Assembly: GCA_020723285.1 (NCBI GenBank)
Contig: DYJE01000023.1
Location: 1-64,000 of the forward strand
Direction: 5' to 3'
Length of the DNA stretch: 64,000 bases
From: Desulforapulum autotrophicum
GTDB lineage: Bacteria; Desulfobacterota; Desulfobacteria; Desulfobacterales; Desulfolunaceae
In this document: one piece after another, positions 45,895-55,107 of the stretch
Position numbering within the stretch: position 1 is the first letter of the stretch
Layout: each line of letters opens with the position of its first letter
The notes under the pieces: generated by a model
The model's input: only the letters and a program-made list of their open reading frames with translations
What the model was told of the DNA's origin: nothing
The model's database searches: none
Position numbers and translations under genes: made by a program

Positions 45895-47583
45895 TCACCA
45901 AGGGGCCTGATAAGAATTCAGCTTTTCTATCAAGGCTCCACGCCTGAACGTTGCTGAAAGCTGTTGCAGGGAAATATCCTGACCACCGTACAGATCGTGA
46001 AGCGCTTTTTCTATATCTTCAACCGATTGGTTGAAATAGGCTTCCCCTTTTGTTTCGATCAGGTGCTTGGCCTGGTGATAGTTCCTGTGGTCAAGGCATT
46101 CCAACTTAATATTCAGATCATTGAGCAGGCAGCGCCCCATCTGCATGGCGATATAGCAGGACGCATACCTGACAGATTGAGGGTCTTGGGAAGAGGGGCG
46201 TCTTCTGTGATTTTCCGCGATTCTGTAAAGAAGCACGGCGGAAACGACCTGGGGGCCGTTCAATGTTTCACTGAATATCTTGTCATACAGTTTACCGAAA
46301 TGTTCACGTGTAAAAAATTTTGCCTGATGAGGGGAGTGACGCCAAATGGCCAGAACGGCTTCAGCCGCCGTTCCAGATGAGATATCTGTTGAGCGTGAGG
46401 GGCCGTCCGTTCGCTTTCTTTTATAAGTGTAACCCAGGTCTTTAATGCTTGTTTCAAGACGCTGCTGCTTTTCGTCGTTTGACCTTAAATCTTTAAGATC
46501 GACAGGATTCTGGCTGTTTGTCGCATGGGTGATCTGGAGAACGATATCGTCGTTGTCTTTCGGCAATTTGTAAAGTCGCACAAGGACACTGGCTTCTGAC
46601 GGAAGTTTTCCCCCATTTGACTTGATCGAATCCATGGCTTTAAAAATTGTCATGCATGTCTGGCCTCCGTTGACAATCTGGAGATTTTCCACCTGAACAT
46701 GGTAATCGCTATTTTGGAGGCCGTTGTATGCAAAATCATTACATACCAGGGTCAATCCGTTGTTGAAGAAGTAAAAATTCGAAGGATTTTGGGACTGAAG
46801 GGTTTTCATAATACCTTCGTTTACACGGTTGCCATAAAGGCCCAGGTATCTTCGGATGTTTCGTTCGAGAAGTCGTTCGCCGTGGGTTTTCATCAGTTGA
46901 GCGATTTCCTGAACCGGGATTCTCCCCACCAGAACCCGGCTGAAACTCATGTCTTCCACGAGGGCTTTGCCCACAAGTCGCAAGGTTTCATCCACGGGTT
47001 TCATACGCTGTAAAACTCGGATGAGATCGTCGTGGTTAACATGCTTAAACAAAACCTGATCACCAAACCCTGTTCGGTCCAGAGCTTCCTGGGAAGCGTT
47101 ATTCCATGTAAGCCCGTTGTTACAGGCAAAGGCCCTCACACGGGGAATGAGCCCGTCACGGATCAGGGATCTGGCCTCCTCTACTCTGAAACGCAGGCGG
47201 TCATTGATTGTTTCAAGCTGAGAAGACGGATTGAAAATGTGGCGCACCGCATTGATCAATGCGTTTATTCCTTGTTCGGGGAAGTTGGAGTCGCCCTGAA
47301 GATTTTTTTTGTATTTTCCCTGAAAAAGTGTGACTTCAAACTCTCCATCAATTTCTTCGGTGATATGGATGGCGTCCACACCAAAATCACCACCTCCTTC
47401 CGTGATACAATCAAAGGTTTCATCATCATCAAGATCAAGAAAGGTTTTCACGCAAAGATAGACAAATGCTATGGATTTCAAGCGGTTTTCGTCCGTTATG
47501 TTCAATTCGCCTTCGACCCTCTCACGAATTTCTAACATTAGACCCGAAAGCCTCTGATCGATGATTGAAGCATTGATATTCAT
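45895..47583 (-). CDS. AIPR family abortive-infection protein with nuclease-like N-terminus
   Basis: 562 residues. The AIPR core is unmistakable: NPSNFYFFNNGLTLVCNDF and VENLQIVNGGQTCMTIFKA (about 265-315), with SQNPVDLKDLRSND and the C-terminal TREHFGKLYDKIF region. AIPR proteins are implicated in abortive infection against phage. The N-terminal ~100 residues carry GGGDFGVDAIHI with Asp66/Asp70 and LFQGKYKKN with Gln88/Lys90, the pattern of a PD-(D/E)xK nuclease with a QxK variant. AAGGAG precedes the ATG. It is divergent from the primase-helicase gene, 228 nt away, and they may form one defence unit. Family confident, nuclease moderate. Confidence 0.88.
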   Translation of the reverse strand: MNINASIIDQRLSGLMLEIRERVEGELNITDENRLKSIAFVYLCVKTFLDLDDDETFDCITEGGGDFGVDAIHITEEIDGEFEVTLFQGKYKKNLQGDSNFPEQGINALINAVRHIFNPSSQLETINDRLRFRVEEARSLIRDGLIPRVRAFACNNGLTWNNASQEALDRTGFGDQVLFKHVNHDDLIRVLQRMKPVDETLRLVGKALVEDMSFSRVLVGRIPVQEIAQLMKTHGERLLERNIRRYLGLYGNRVNEGIMKTLQSQNPSNFYFFNNGLTLVCNDFAYNGLQNSDYHVQVENLQIVNGGQTCMTIFKAMDSIKSNGGKLPSEASVLVRLYKLPKDNDDIVLQITHATNSQNPVDLKDLRSNDEKQQRLETSIKDLGYTYKRKRTDGPSRSTDISSGTAAEAVLAIWRHSPHQAKFFTREHFGKLYDKIFSETLNGPQVVSAVLLYRIAENHRRRPSSQDPQSVRYASCYIAMQMGRCLLNDLNIKLECLDHRNYHQAKHLIETKGEAYFNQSVEDIEKALHDLYGGQDISLQQLSATFRRGALIEKLNSYQAPW

Positions 47584-47608
47584 CGGTTAACTCCTTAATA
47601 TTCGGACT

Positions 47609-47622
47609 ATTGTACCATCAAT
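47609..47622 (-). promoter_or_regulatory. Candidate extended -10 promoter of the AIPR gene
   Basis: On the minus strand TGG-TACAAT (extended -10; TACAAT at 47614-47609) lies about 26 nt upstream of the AIPR ATG. No good -35 is seen, which is acceptable for extended -10 promoters. Confidence 0.4.
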
Positions 47623-47744
47623 GAATTTGATACCTGTTTTCTACACCAGTTATTTGTTTTGTCCAAGGGCAATATTCGTGGGCACTGAATTCGATTCCGG
47701 AGACAGCCATTCATAATGATTGACAATAACGGGATAATCAGGCT

Positions 47745-47773
47745 TTGAAAGTGTCACGAGAATGACATAAATA
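47745..47773 (+). promoter_or_regulatory. Candidate promoter of the primase-helicase gene
   Basis: TTGAAA (47745-47750), a 17-nt spacer and TAAATA (47768-47773), 38 nt upstream of the ATG. The -35 is good and the -10 weak. It lies in the 228-nt divergent region shared with AIPR. Confidence 0.4.
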
Positions 47774-47811
47774 AAGCCATTCAAAATTTTTTCCTTTGAT
47801 GGAACGTGAAC

Positions 47812-50274
47812 ATGGCCAGTCCCTATGATGAACTGCTCAAAAAATACAACTGCCTGCTGGAAGAAGCGGAACGATTGAGGCTGGAAAACAGACGGTTGAA
47901 AGCTGAGTTGCTTGGAGTGAGACCGGAGCTCTCCCAGTCAACCCCTTCCGTGGTTTCCGGTGAATCCGATGAAAAGGATGAAGTGAAGGTTGAAACCGTG
48001 ACGTCCGGCGGAAAATCCCCGGTCACCCTGGCGTCGGATTCGTCTTTGAAGATTCGGTTGTTCATGTCTCTTTTCAGGGGACGAGCGGATGTCTATGCGA
48101 AACGATGGGAAAATGAACGAAAGGGGACAGCGGGTTACGCTCCGGTCTGCTTGAATCAGTGGCGGTCCGGGCTGTGCGAAAAACCACGGCAGGTCTGTTC
48201 GAAATGCGGCAACCGGTCCTTTTCAGCATTGAGCGAAGCCGTGATCGAAGGCCATTTGAGGGGGCTTGAGGTGGTCGGCGTGTATCCCATGCTGTCTGAC
48301 GAAACCTGCTGGTTTCTGGCCATGGATTTCGACGAGGCGGAGTGGGAAAAAGATATCGCGGAAGTCAGGAAAATCTGCCGTGCGTTTGGAGTCCCCGTGG
48401 CTGTTGAACGGTCACGTTCCGGCAAAGGCGGTCATGTCTGGTTCTTTTTTGAACAACCGATCGCAGCGGCACGTGCGCGAAAATTCGGCTCCGTCCTTCT
48501 GACCGCCGCCATGGACCGTCGCCATGAAATCCGGTTTAAATCCTATGACCGTCTGTTTCCGAGCCAGGACACCCTGGCACGGGGCGGCCTGGGAAACCTC
48601 ATCGCCCTGCCTTTGCAGAAAAGGGCCAGAGCGCAATCCAACAGCGAATTTGTCGACGAACATTTCAGGGCCTATCCGGATCAGTGGGCGTTTCTGTCCG
48701 ATATGGAGAAACTGACGGAAGACCGGGTTCAAGCGGTGGTCGAAACGTTTGGCAAAGGCCGTGAACTGGGTGAACTGAAGGTCGATGAAGACGAGGAAAA
48801 ACCCTGGGAAACCACCAAACAACAGGCTGAACTGAGTCGAGATGATTTTCCGGATAAGCTCGGCATCGTCAGGGCCAACATGCTGTACATCCCCAAAGCG
48901 GGAATGAGCCAGAGGGCGCTGAACCGATTGAAACGTCTGGCGTCGTTTAAAAACCCGATGTTTTACAGGCATCAGGCCATGCGTCTGCCCACCCACGGAC
49001 ACCCGCGAATCATATCCTGCGCGGATGAGACCAAGCAGTATCTGGCTTTGCCCAGAGGCTGCGAGGCGGATCTGGTGAACGAACTTGAGCGGCATGGCGT
49101 CGATGTGGAAATCAGTGATCGGACGTTTCACGGAAACCCCATACGTGTGGAATTTAAAGGCCTTCTGAGAGATGAACAGGCCCAGGCCCTTGATCAGGCG
49201 TCACGTCACGCAACAGGCATAGTTTGCGGTTCGACGGCCTTTGGAAAAACCGTCGTGGCCATCAAGCTGATTGCCGAAAAGAGGGTCAACACCCTGATCC
49301 TGGTGGACAAGGTCAGTCTGCTTGCCCAGTGGAAGGAACGGTTGTCTGAATTTCTGATCATTCATGAAAACCTACCGGAAGATCGGTCGGAAACACTCCG
49401 TCGAAGGGGCCGGAAAAAAATCCGGAGTGTCATCGGTCAGATCGGCGGGGGCAAGGACACGGCCGGAGGCCTCATCGATATCGCGGTGATGCAATCCCTG
49501 TATACAAAGGGCGAGGTTCGGCCGTGCGTGAAAAACTATGGCATGATCATCGCCGATGAATGCCACCACGCCTCATCGTTCACTTATGAACAGATCCTGA
49601 AAACGGCCTCTGCAGCCTATGTTTATGGCCTTACGGCAACGCCCGTGAGGAAAGACGGGCATCATCCCATCCTGTTCATGCAATGCGGCCCGTTGAGATT
49701 TCGGGACGATCCGAAAAAACAGGCGGAAAAAAGGCCCTTCGATCATGTGGTCATCCCCCGTTTCACATCGTTGGGCGTTCCTTTGGGGGCGGATGAGAAA
49801 GACGTCTCGATTCAGGAACTGTACTTCGAAATAGCGAACCAAGAATTCAGGGATCAGCAGATCATCCGGGACGTGCTTAAAAATGCCGGTGACGGCAGAA
49901 ACAGTCTTGTCCTGACCTTACGAACAGCCCACGTGGAACAGCTCGCCCAAAAGCTGAGAGAGCGGATACCCGATGTCATCGCCCTGACCGGTCGCATGGG
50001 GCGGAAAGAAACCCACAAAACTCTTGAGCTTGTGCGGTCGGCTCCCGCAGATAAACAGCTGGTCCTTGTTTCAACGGGTCATTTGATCGGAGAGGGTTTT
50101 GACGAACCCCGGCTCGACACGTTGTTTCTCGCCATGCCGATATCGTGGAAAGGGACGTTGCAGCAGTACGCGGGCAGACTCCACCGGCTGTCCCAAGCCA
50201 AAAAGGAAGTCCGGATCTACGATTACGTGGATGTCAAAATCGGGATGCTTGAAAAATGTACCGGAAACGGCTGA
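47812..50274 (+). CDS. TOTE-type primase-helicase (frame broken at its 3' end)
   Basis: About 820 residues in this frame. A coiled coil (residues 5-37) leads to an archaeo-eukaryotic primase domain of the TOTE conflict-system type (about 80-310). It has a Zn-type Cys set (CLNQWRSGLCEKPRQVCSKC), DxD in LAMDFDEAEW and SGKGGHVWFFFE. An SF2 helicase follows: STAFGKT (motif I), ADECHH (II), LTATP (III), TGHLIGEGFDEPR and QQYAGRLHRL (V/VI). The ATG at 47812 is preferred over the GTG at 47806 because GGAA lies 9 nt upstream. The frame ends with CTGNG just after YDYVDVKIGMLEK; the family's next segment (MYRKRLNGYAAMGY) is in the -1 frame. Confidence 0.88.
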   Translation: MASPYDELLKKYNCLLEEAERLRLENRRLKAELLGVRPELSQSTPSVVSGESDEKDEVKVETVTSGGKSPVTLASDSSLKIRLFMSLFRGRADVYAKRWENERKGTAGYAPVCLNQWRSGLCEKPRQVCSKCGNRSFSALSEAVIEGHLRGLEVVGVYPMLSDETCWFLAMDFDEAEWEKDIAEVRKICRAFGVPVAVERSRSGKGGHVWFFFEQPIAAARARKFGSVLLTAAMDRRHEIRFKSYDRLFPSQDTLARGGLGNLIALPLQKRARAQSNSEFVDEHFRAYPDQWAFLSDMEKLTEDRVQAVVETFGKGRELGELKVDEDEEKPWETTKQQAELSRDDFPDKLGIVRANMLYIPKAGMSQRALNRLKRLASFKNPMFYRHQAMRLPTHGHPRIISCADETKQYLALPRGCEADLVNELERHGVDVEISDRTFHGNPIRVEFKGLLRDEQAQALDQASRHATGIVCGSTAFGKTVVAIKLIAEKRVNTLILVDKVSLLAQWKERLSEFLIIHENLPEDRSETLRRRGRKKIRSVIGQIGGGKDTAGGLIDIAVMQSLYTKGEVRPCVKNYGMIIADECHHASSFTYEQILKTASAAYVYGLTATPVRKDGHHPILFMQCGPLRFRDDPKKQAEKRPFDHVVIPRFTSLGVPLGADEKDVSIQELYFEIANQEFRDQQIIRDVLKNAGDGRNSLVLTLRTAHVEQLAQKLRERIPDVIALTGRMGRKETHKTLELVRSAPADKQLVLVSTGHLIGEGFDEPRLDTLFLAMPISWKGTLQQYAGRLHRLSQAKKEVRIYDYVDVKIGMLEKCTGNG

Positions 50275-50753
50275 ACGGATACGCGGCCATGGGCTACAAA
50301 ATCAAAAGCGACGATGTCTTGGATGCCCCCTTGGACATCATCTACGACAAGGACAACTTCCTTCCCGTGTTCATCAGGGATTGCCTTGCCGCAAGACAGG
50401 AGATCGTTCTGGTCAGCCCCTTTATCAGGCCACGGCGCACCCGCTTGATGCTGGAACATCTTGACGCCGTTTTGAGGTCGGCGGTCCCCATCACCGTGGT
50501 GACCCGGCCCAAAGAGGATTTTCCGGACAAGGATCATCTCGGAATGCAAAAAGCCCTGGATCTTTTGAAAGAAAAAGGCGTCCACATCCGGTTCCGGTCC
50601 CGTATCCACCAGAAATTCGCCATCATCGACCAGCGCATTGTCTGGTACGGCAGCATCAATCTTCTGAGTTACGGAAGTGCCGAGGAAAGCATGATGCGGA
50701 TCGAACGTTCCAATGTGGCGGTTGAGTTGCTGAAGAGTATCGAAATTTCATGA
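50256..50753 (+). CDS. PLD-family nuclease tail of the primase-helicase, in the -1 frame
   Basis: 165 residues beginning MYRKRLNGYAAMGY, the continuation of the upstream helicase family, then a phospholipase D-like domain: ILVSPF-type strand (IVLVSPFIRPRRTRL) and a single HKD motif HQKFAIIDQ with GSIN. PLD nucleases of this type cut DNA or RNA. It overlaps the helicase ORF by 19 nt at G-AAAAA-TG (50251-50258). One extra A, or a -1 slip on the A-run, would join the two into one protein of about 985 residues. Alternatively the ATG at 50256 permits separate, coupled translation. No ribosome site is seen. Confidence 0.75.
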   Translation: MYRKRLNGYAAMGYKIKSDDVLDAPLDIIYDKDNFLPVFIRDCLAARQEIVLVSPFIRPRRTRLMLEHLDAVLRSAVPITVVTRPKEDFPDKDHLGMQKALDLLKEKGVHIRFRSRIHQKFAIIDQRIVWYGSINLLSYGSAEESMMRIERSNVAVELLKSIEIS

Positions 50754-50763
50754 ATGGATATCC

Positions 50764-51189
50764 TCATTTCGGAACAAGGCTTGTGCCGGCTTTGTCTTTC
50801 GGAAGGATATTCCGTCTGAGAATTCTGACGGCGAACGTATAGCGGTCACTCGCCTTGTATGCTTTCACATTAACCCATTGCCCGTTTCTGAACGATGAGA
50901 AGGGAATCGCGTGACCACCCTGATCGACACACTCCGTGGTGATGGACGCCCCATCTTTCAGCACCATGTTCGAAACGATGTGAATGACGGTCTGATTGAC
51001 GACAATGTACGCATCCTTCTGATCTATGCTGTCGATTTGACCTTTATATTCCATATATTTCAAGTCGGCCATGGGATAATAACGGGCGTTTCTGTCTGAT
51101 CCGGTCCTGGTTGCGGCATAGCCTGAAAAACCAATAATAAAACACAGAATCATCAGGCCGCCGGTCAGAATGAACTGTCTTGATTTCAT
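50764..51189 (-). CDS. Exported small protein at the end of the pilY1 operon
   Basis: 141 residues with an N-terminal hydrophobic segment (MKSRQFILTGGLMILCFIIGFSGYAA) that is a signal peptide or anchor. A beta-rich domain follows (YMEYKGQIDSIDQKDAYIVV; NGQWVNVKAYKASDRYTFAVRIL) that could be an OB- or SH3-like fold. The GTG at 51207 is in frame, but the ATG at 51189 with GGAGAG upstream is the better start. It lies 19 nt after pilY1, so it is the last gene of the minor-pilin operon. It converges with the PLD ORF, only 10 nt apart. Function unknown; pilus-tip or PilY1-associated by context. Confidence 0.75.
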   Translation of the reverse strand: MKSRQFILTGGLMILCFIIGFSGYAATRTGSDRNARYYPMADLKYMEYKGQIDSIDQKDAYIVVNQTVIHIVSNMVLKDGASITTECVDQGGHAIPFSSFRNGQWVNVKAYKASDRYTFAVRILRRNILPKDKAGTSLVPK

Positions 51190-51208
51190 CGAATTTCTCT
51201 CCTTCACG

Positions 51209-54200
51209 CTAATGCTGCCTCCAGAAAAAATAGTTGGAATTGGCGAGGGTGGGGACGGTCACCGCTGCCGGGGTGCTGATCAGATTGCCGGACAGCGTCG
51301 GCTGGGCCATGACAGCCACCTGGGTTCTTCTCGCGTCCACGCCCGTCTCGATTTCAGATGTTTTACTGTCGTCCACGGGAATGCCGGTTTCCAATTCAAT
51401 TGACCAGAGATAACTCACGCCTGTGGCTCCGACACCCTCACAGGGGTCGGTTGATGCCGTAGTTGACGATGCCGATGGAACATAGGTCGTGAAATAGAGC
51501 TGGCCGTTTGTGATGATGATGGGGCTGGACAGTTTTTCGCCCGCATCGGGGAAATGGATGTACCAGCCCTTGCTGGACGCAAGGGCGCGGACCGTCGATG
51601 TCTTTTCGTCTGTGGTTCCGACCTGAATCAGGTCAAGTGAAAGATCCGTCAGGTCGGTCTCGGTGTAGGGTGTTGTGTTTGTCCAGGTGTTTCTTACGGC
51701 ATAAATTCCGTTCTGAACGGTGGTGGTGAGGGGTTTTTCCCTGTCACCCGTCCCGAAGACAACCCATTCGGAGAGCGTTCCGCTGATCAGGCTGACGGCC
51801 GGGGCGTAGAATATTTTCTTGCCTGAAACGCTGAACAGCCGGTTTCTGAGAGCGAACGTGCCGTCGGGGATTTTGGTCAGGAGCGTGGCCGAGCCGCTCG
51901 TCTTGGTGTACAAGTCATCGGCGAACACAAAAACGCTTCCATTCAGGTCCCCGGCATAGATCCGGGTCGTCACGTCCGTTCCGATGGCTGATCCTGAAGG
52001 CATGGTATACGTGGATGAAGCGCTGACATCGACAATGCAGTGCTGCATGGATGACAAGGTGGAATGGGTCGCTCTGAAAAGATCCGAGCCGTTATAGGGG
52101 GCGGTAAGGCCGCCAGTCTCTGTGCTTACCGCGAAAACTGCCCGACCTGCCAGATCCGTTGCAGAAGGCGATGCCAAATCCTGGTTGGTATCGTAGCCCC
52201 CGGCGATGAGAAAGGCATCCGTCAAACCTGCGGTAACCGGTGTGGTGACACCGTCTTCGGTTACTGTACCTGAAGACAGGACACACACCACCGGCGTGGA
52301 CCATGACTGTCCCAGAGTTTCCCCGGTCGCAGTGTAAAGGATGCTGGGACCGACCTGATATTTCCATTGGGGAGAAAGATAAGATGAAATATCTATAACC
52401 GTGTAATAATATCCGCCCCTGCGCTCTCCAAAAATCATGTAGAGCGGTTCGAACAACTGTGTCCCCGTGATGAGGGACTTGCCGTAAGCGATCACAGGCG
52501 ACGCATCCACGTAATAAACAAGATTTGAGCTTGAAATAAGGGGAAGATTCGACGCGAGATCGGGAGGAATGAACGCCCACAATTCGCTGCCGGTGGTGTC
52601 GTCAAAGCAGTGCAGCATCCCGTCGTTGGCACCCACATAAATCACAGAGTCGGTGGTGGAATACGGGACAACCGCAGGCGATGAATGGATGATGGCTCCA
52701 AGTTTCCAGTTCTCGTTGCTGTCGAATGTGGTGATGTTTGTGATGGTGGTGTTGCTGACCGGAAGGGCGGTGTTGCTCGTCGTAAAGGCATTGGACGAAG
52801 CGGTCAGGTTTTTGTCGGTTCCTGTGTAATAATAGATGTTCCGGTCGTCACTTCTTAAAAGCAGGTTCTCCCCGACACCCCCTTGGGTGGTTGAGCCACC
52901 GTCGGAGCAGTACACGGTCCAGAAAGAGCAGGCGTTGTCCATGATGGTTCCGTACTCATCCACCACGGAGACGGACGTATCCGCATCGCTGATCAGATTC
53001 GTGGCGGCACCCGATGCTTTGCCGTAAATTTCTCCGTTGGATCCCAATGCGAATTTTTTGAGATTCCCCAGCCATTGACTGCCGCTTTGAGGCTGAAATA
53101 TTGACAGGTAAACCCAGTCGCCCCGGCTTGTTTTGGTGGTGCTGTTAACAGGGATGGACGGCGCGAGAAACACGGCGTTTGTTTCATTGATGGCGTTGTC
53201 GATGGCCGCAAGGGCCTGGCTCAGTCCGCTTGCCGTGCTTGTGGTGTAATACTCACCTCCCCCATACGCTGCGGTTGATTCCAGCAGGTCATTGTCGGTT
53301 TTCAACCCGATGGTGAAGGTGGTGATATTCTGTTTGACAAAGGATGTCCCGGTACCCAGGAGGGCCATGACGTCCTCATTGTACAGAAAGGACGCCACAT
53401 CGTTTAAAAAATACGTCCCGTGATCGCCGTCGGAAGTCAGGACTGGGGTCCCTGTTGATTTGAAATCCTCCTCATCCCCGTCGTAATCCCCGATGACTTT
53501 GCTGTTCATATACACTGTCTTATAAAGTCTGGGATCGTCGTCATGGGTTGAGAATCCGTCGGTGATCAGGATGATGTAGTTTTTCTGGCAGACTTCGGTG
53601 ATGGGAGAGGTGTAGGTCACCCCCGTGTTGTACCAGCTCGGCATTCCGGCAAAGTACAGCCCCGCTTCGGCCAGGGTCTCGGCAAGGGGTGTCCATGTGT
53701 TGAAATCGGTTGCGGTCATGCCCTCGACATACGTATTGATGGTCGTGTTGGCGGTCCCGCAGGGATACTTGATATAACCACCTGTCACATAAGCGCCGTT
53801 GTTCATCGTGTAGCTGCTGTTGAACATCATCAGGCCGAAATTTTTGTCGGCCGTATTCTCAAGAAGATAGGAGAGGGCGTTTGTCGCTGCCTGCCACCTG
53901 TACATTTTCTGGTAGGACGTGTTGCTGGTATAGTTCAGGTAATTTCCGAGTTCGATGGATGTGGTCGACGGAGAGCCCGAACATGAGAAATTCGATGTGT
54001 TCAGGGTATTGCCGGAATAACCCTGAGTTTGAAGATCTGAAATCACGTCTGAACATTGAAGCGAACTTGCGGAAGTGGTGAGCAGCGTCCAGCTGCACGT
54101 GGTGGTCGGTCTTTTTCCGGTTGTCGTGGTGCACTTGTAATAGTAAACGGAGTTGCTGGTGTATGAGCCTGAATAGGTCTCATCCGGATCATAAGCCACT

Positions 54201-54367
54201 GTGACGTCCTGGGTCTTCATGCTGCCCGAGTTGTCCAGAATGATCAGGACATTGGGATTGACGGACACAGACGTCGTTCCGTAGATCTCCGTGTCGTCTG
54301 AAACGGCGGTCAGCGGTACCGTAAGACACAGAAACACAAACATGGCCCTCGATAACATCTTCAGCAT
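51209..54367 (-). CDS. pilY1: PilY1-like type IV pilus tip protein
   Basis: 1052 residues, with a signal peptide (MLKMLSRAMFVFLCLTVPLTAV). A von Willebrand A-type domain follows with MIDAS LDNSGSM (Asp45, Ser47, Ser49), Thr and later Asp (ITDGFSTHDDD). The C-terminal PilY propeller starts around residue 560 (VIYVGANDGMLHCFDDTTGSELWAFIPP-type blade, VYYVDASPVIAYG). PilY1 proteins sit at the pilus tip, prime pilus assembly with the minor pilins and act in adhesion and surface sensing. The ATG at 54367 is used; the upstream TTG at 54394 lacks a ribosome site, whereas GGAGGG precedes the ATG. It follows pilX by 36 nt. Confidence 0.93.
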   Translation of the reverse strand: MLKMLSRAMFVFLCLTVPLTAVSDDTEIYGTTSVSVNPNVLIILDNSGSMKTQDVTVAYDPDETYSGSYTSNSVYYYKCTTTTGKRPTTTCSWTLLTTSASSLQCSDVISDLQTQGYSGNTLNTSNFSCSGSPSTTSIELGNYLNYTSNTSYQKMYRWQAATNALSYLLENTADKNFGLMMFNSSYTMNNGAYVTGGYIKYPCGTANTTINTYVEGMTATDFNTWTPLAETLAEAGLYFAGMPSWYNTGVTYTSPITEVCQKNYIILITDGFSTHDDDPRLYKTVYMNSKVIGDYDGDEEDFKSTGTPVLTSDGDHGTYFLNDVASFLYNEDVMALLGTGTSFVKQNITTFTIGLKTDNDLLESTAAYGGGEYYTTSTASGLSQALAAIDNAINETNAVFLAPSIPVNSTTKTSRGDWVYLSIFQPQSGSQWLGNLKKFALGSNGEIYGKASGAATNLISDADTSVSVVDEYGTIMDNACSFWTVYCSDGGSTTQGGVGENLLLRSDDRNIYYYTGTDKNLTASSNAFTTSNTALPVSNTTITNITTFDSNENWKLGAIIHSSPAVVPYSTTDSVIYVGANDGMLHCFDDTTGSELWAFIPPDLASNLPLISSSNLVYYVDASPVIAYGKSLITGTQLFEPLYMIFGERRGGYYYTVIDISSYLSPQWKYQVGPSILYTATGETLGQSWSTPVVCVLSSGTVTEDGVTTPVTAGLTDAFLIAGGYDTNQDLASPSATDLAGRAVFAVSTETGGLTAPYNGSDLFRATHSTLSSMQHCIVDVSASSTYTMPSGSAIGTDVTTRIYAGDLNGSVFVFADDLYTKTSGSATLLTKIPDGTFALRNRLFSVSGKKIFYAPAVSLISGTLSEWVVFGTGDREKPLTTTVQNGIYAVRNTWTNTTPYTETDLTDLSLDLIQVGTTDEKTSTVRALASSKGWYIHFPDAGEKLSSPIIITNGQLYFTTYVPSASSTTASTDPCEGVGATGVSYLWSIELETGIPVDDSKTSEIETGVDARRTQVAVMAQPTLSGNLISTPAAVTVPTLANSNYFFWRQH

Positions 54368-54403
54368 GGTCCCTCCAAAAAAATGTCTTTTCAAACAAGG
54401 CCG

Positions 54404-55087
54404 TCACTGGCCGATCAAAAAATTCACCGTGTTTTTTTCCACAGGCATCACCACGCCCGCCTGAACGATATGGCTGACGGGATTCCCGTCAGGGTCTAAG
54501 GCGGTGGATGTGATGCAGTAGTTCCGTGATTTATAGCGGTCGACGCTGTAACCCTGAGGCGCGAAACTCAGATGAAGCTGGACCGGAACATCGTTGGCCG
54601 CCGTTGTCAAACCCGGAACCGAGACCTGGGAATTCATGATCGCCCGGATCTCCACAAGCGCCACAGGTTCCCCATCCGCCACATAGTCGAAAAAAACACA
54701 GCCGGCGGCAAGGGACTGGTCCCGCAAGGGTGTGGCGGCGGTTGAGCCTCCGCAGGGGTTGTTTTCAGACACGATCACGCCGCTTGTTCCCATGGAAAGG
54801 TGAACCGGGTCCGAGATGTCCGCCCCATCGCAGAAAAGGCCACCGCCCGAGTTATCCGTATTGTTGTATAGGGCCGCGAAATTGACGATGGCGAATTTCA
54901 GGCCCTGCTCGGCGTTGGCCAGGAACGTGTTGTCCCTTTTTTCCGTTGCGGACGACATGATTCCGATGGAGGTCGCCGTCAGCTGGTAAAGCCCCAGGGA
55001 TGTCAGGACAACGAGGATCATCACCACCACGAGGAGCATGTACCCCTCATCCTGTTTAAAAACTTTATGCCCTTTCGAATCCTGCAT
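54404..55087 (-). CDS. pilX: PilX-like minor pilin
   Basis: 227 residues. A short cytoplasmic leader (KQDEGYMLLVVVMILVVLTSLGLYQL) with Gly-Tyr at the prepilin junction and a hydrophobic N-terminal helix matches PilX. The later part is a mixed domain with Cys pairs. PilX is a minor pilin that, with PilV/W/FimT and PilY1, forms the priming tip complex. It is positioned between pilV and pilY1, as in Pseudomonas. Confidence 0.85.
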   Translation of the reverse strand: MQDSKGHKVFKQDEGYMLLVVVMILVVLTSLGLYQLTATSIGIMSSATEKRDNTFLANAEQGLKFAIVNFAALYNNTDNSGGGLFCDGADISDPVHLSMGTSGVIVSENNPCGGSTAATPLRDQSLAAGCVFFDYVADGEPVALVEIRAIMNSQVSVPGLTTAANDVPVQLHLSFAPQGYSVDRYKSRNYCITSTALDPDGNPVSHIVQAGVVMPVEKNTVNFLIGQ

Positions 55088-55107
55088 AATTTCGACCTGT
55101 AAGTCCG

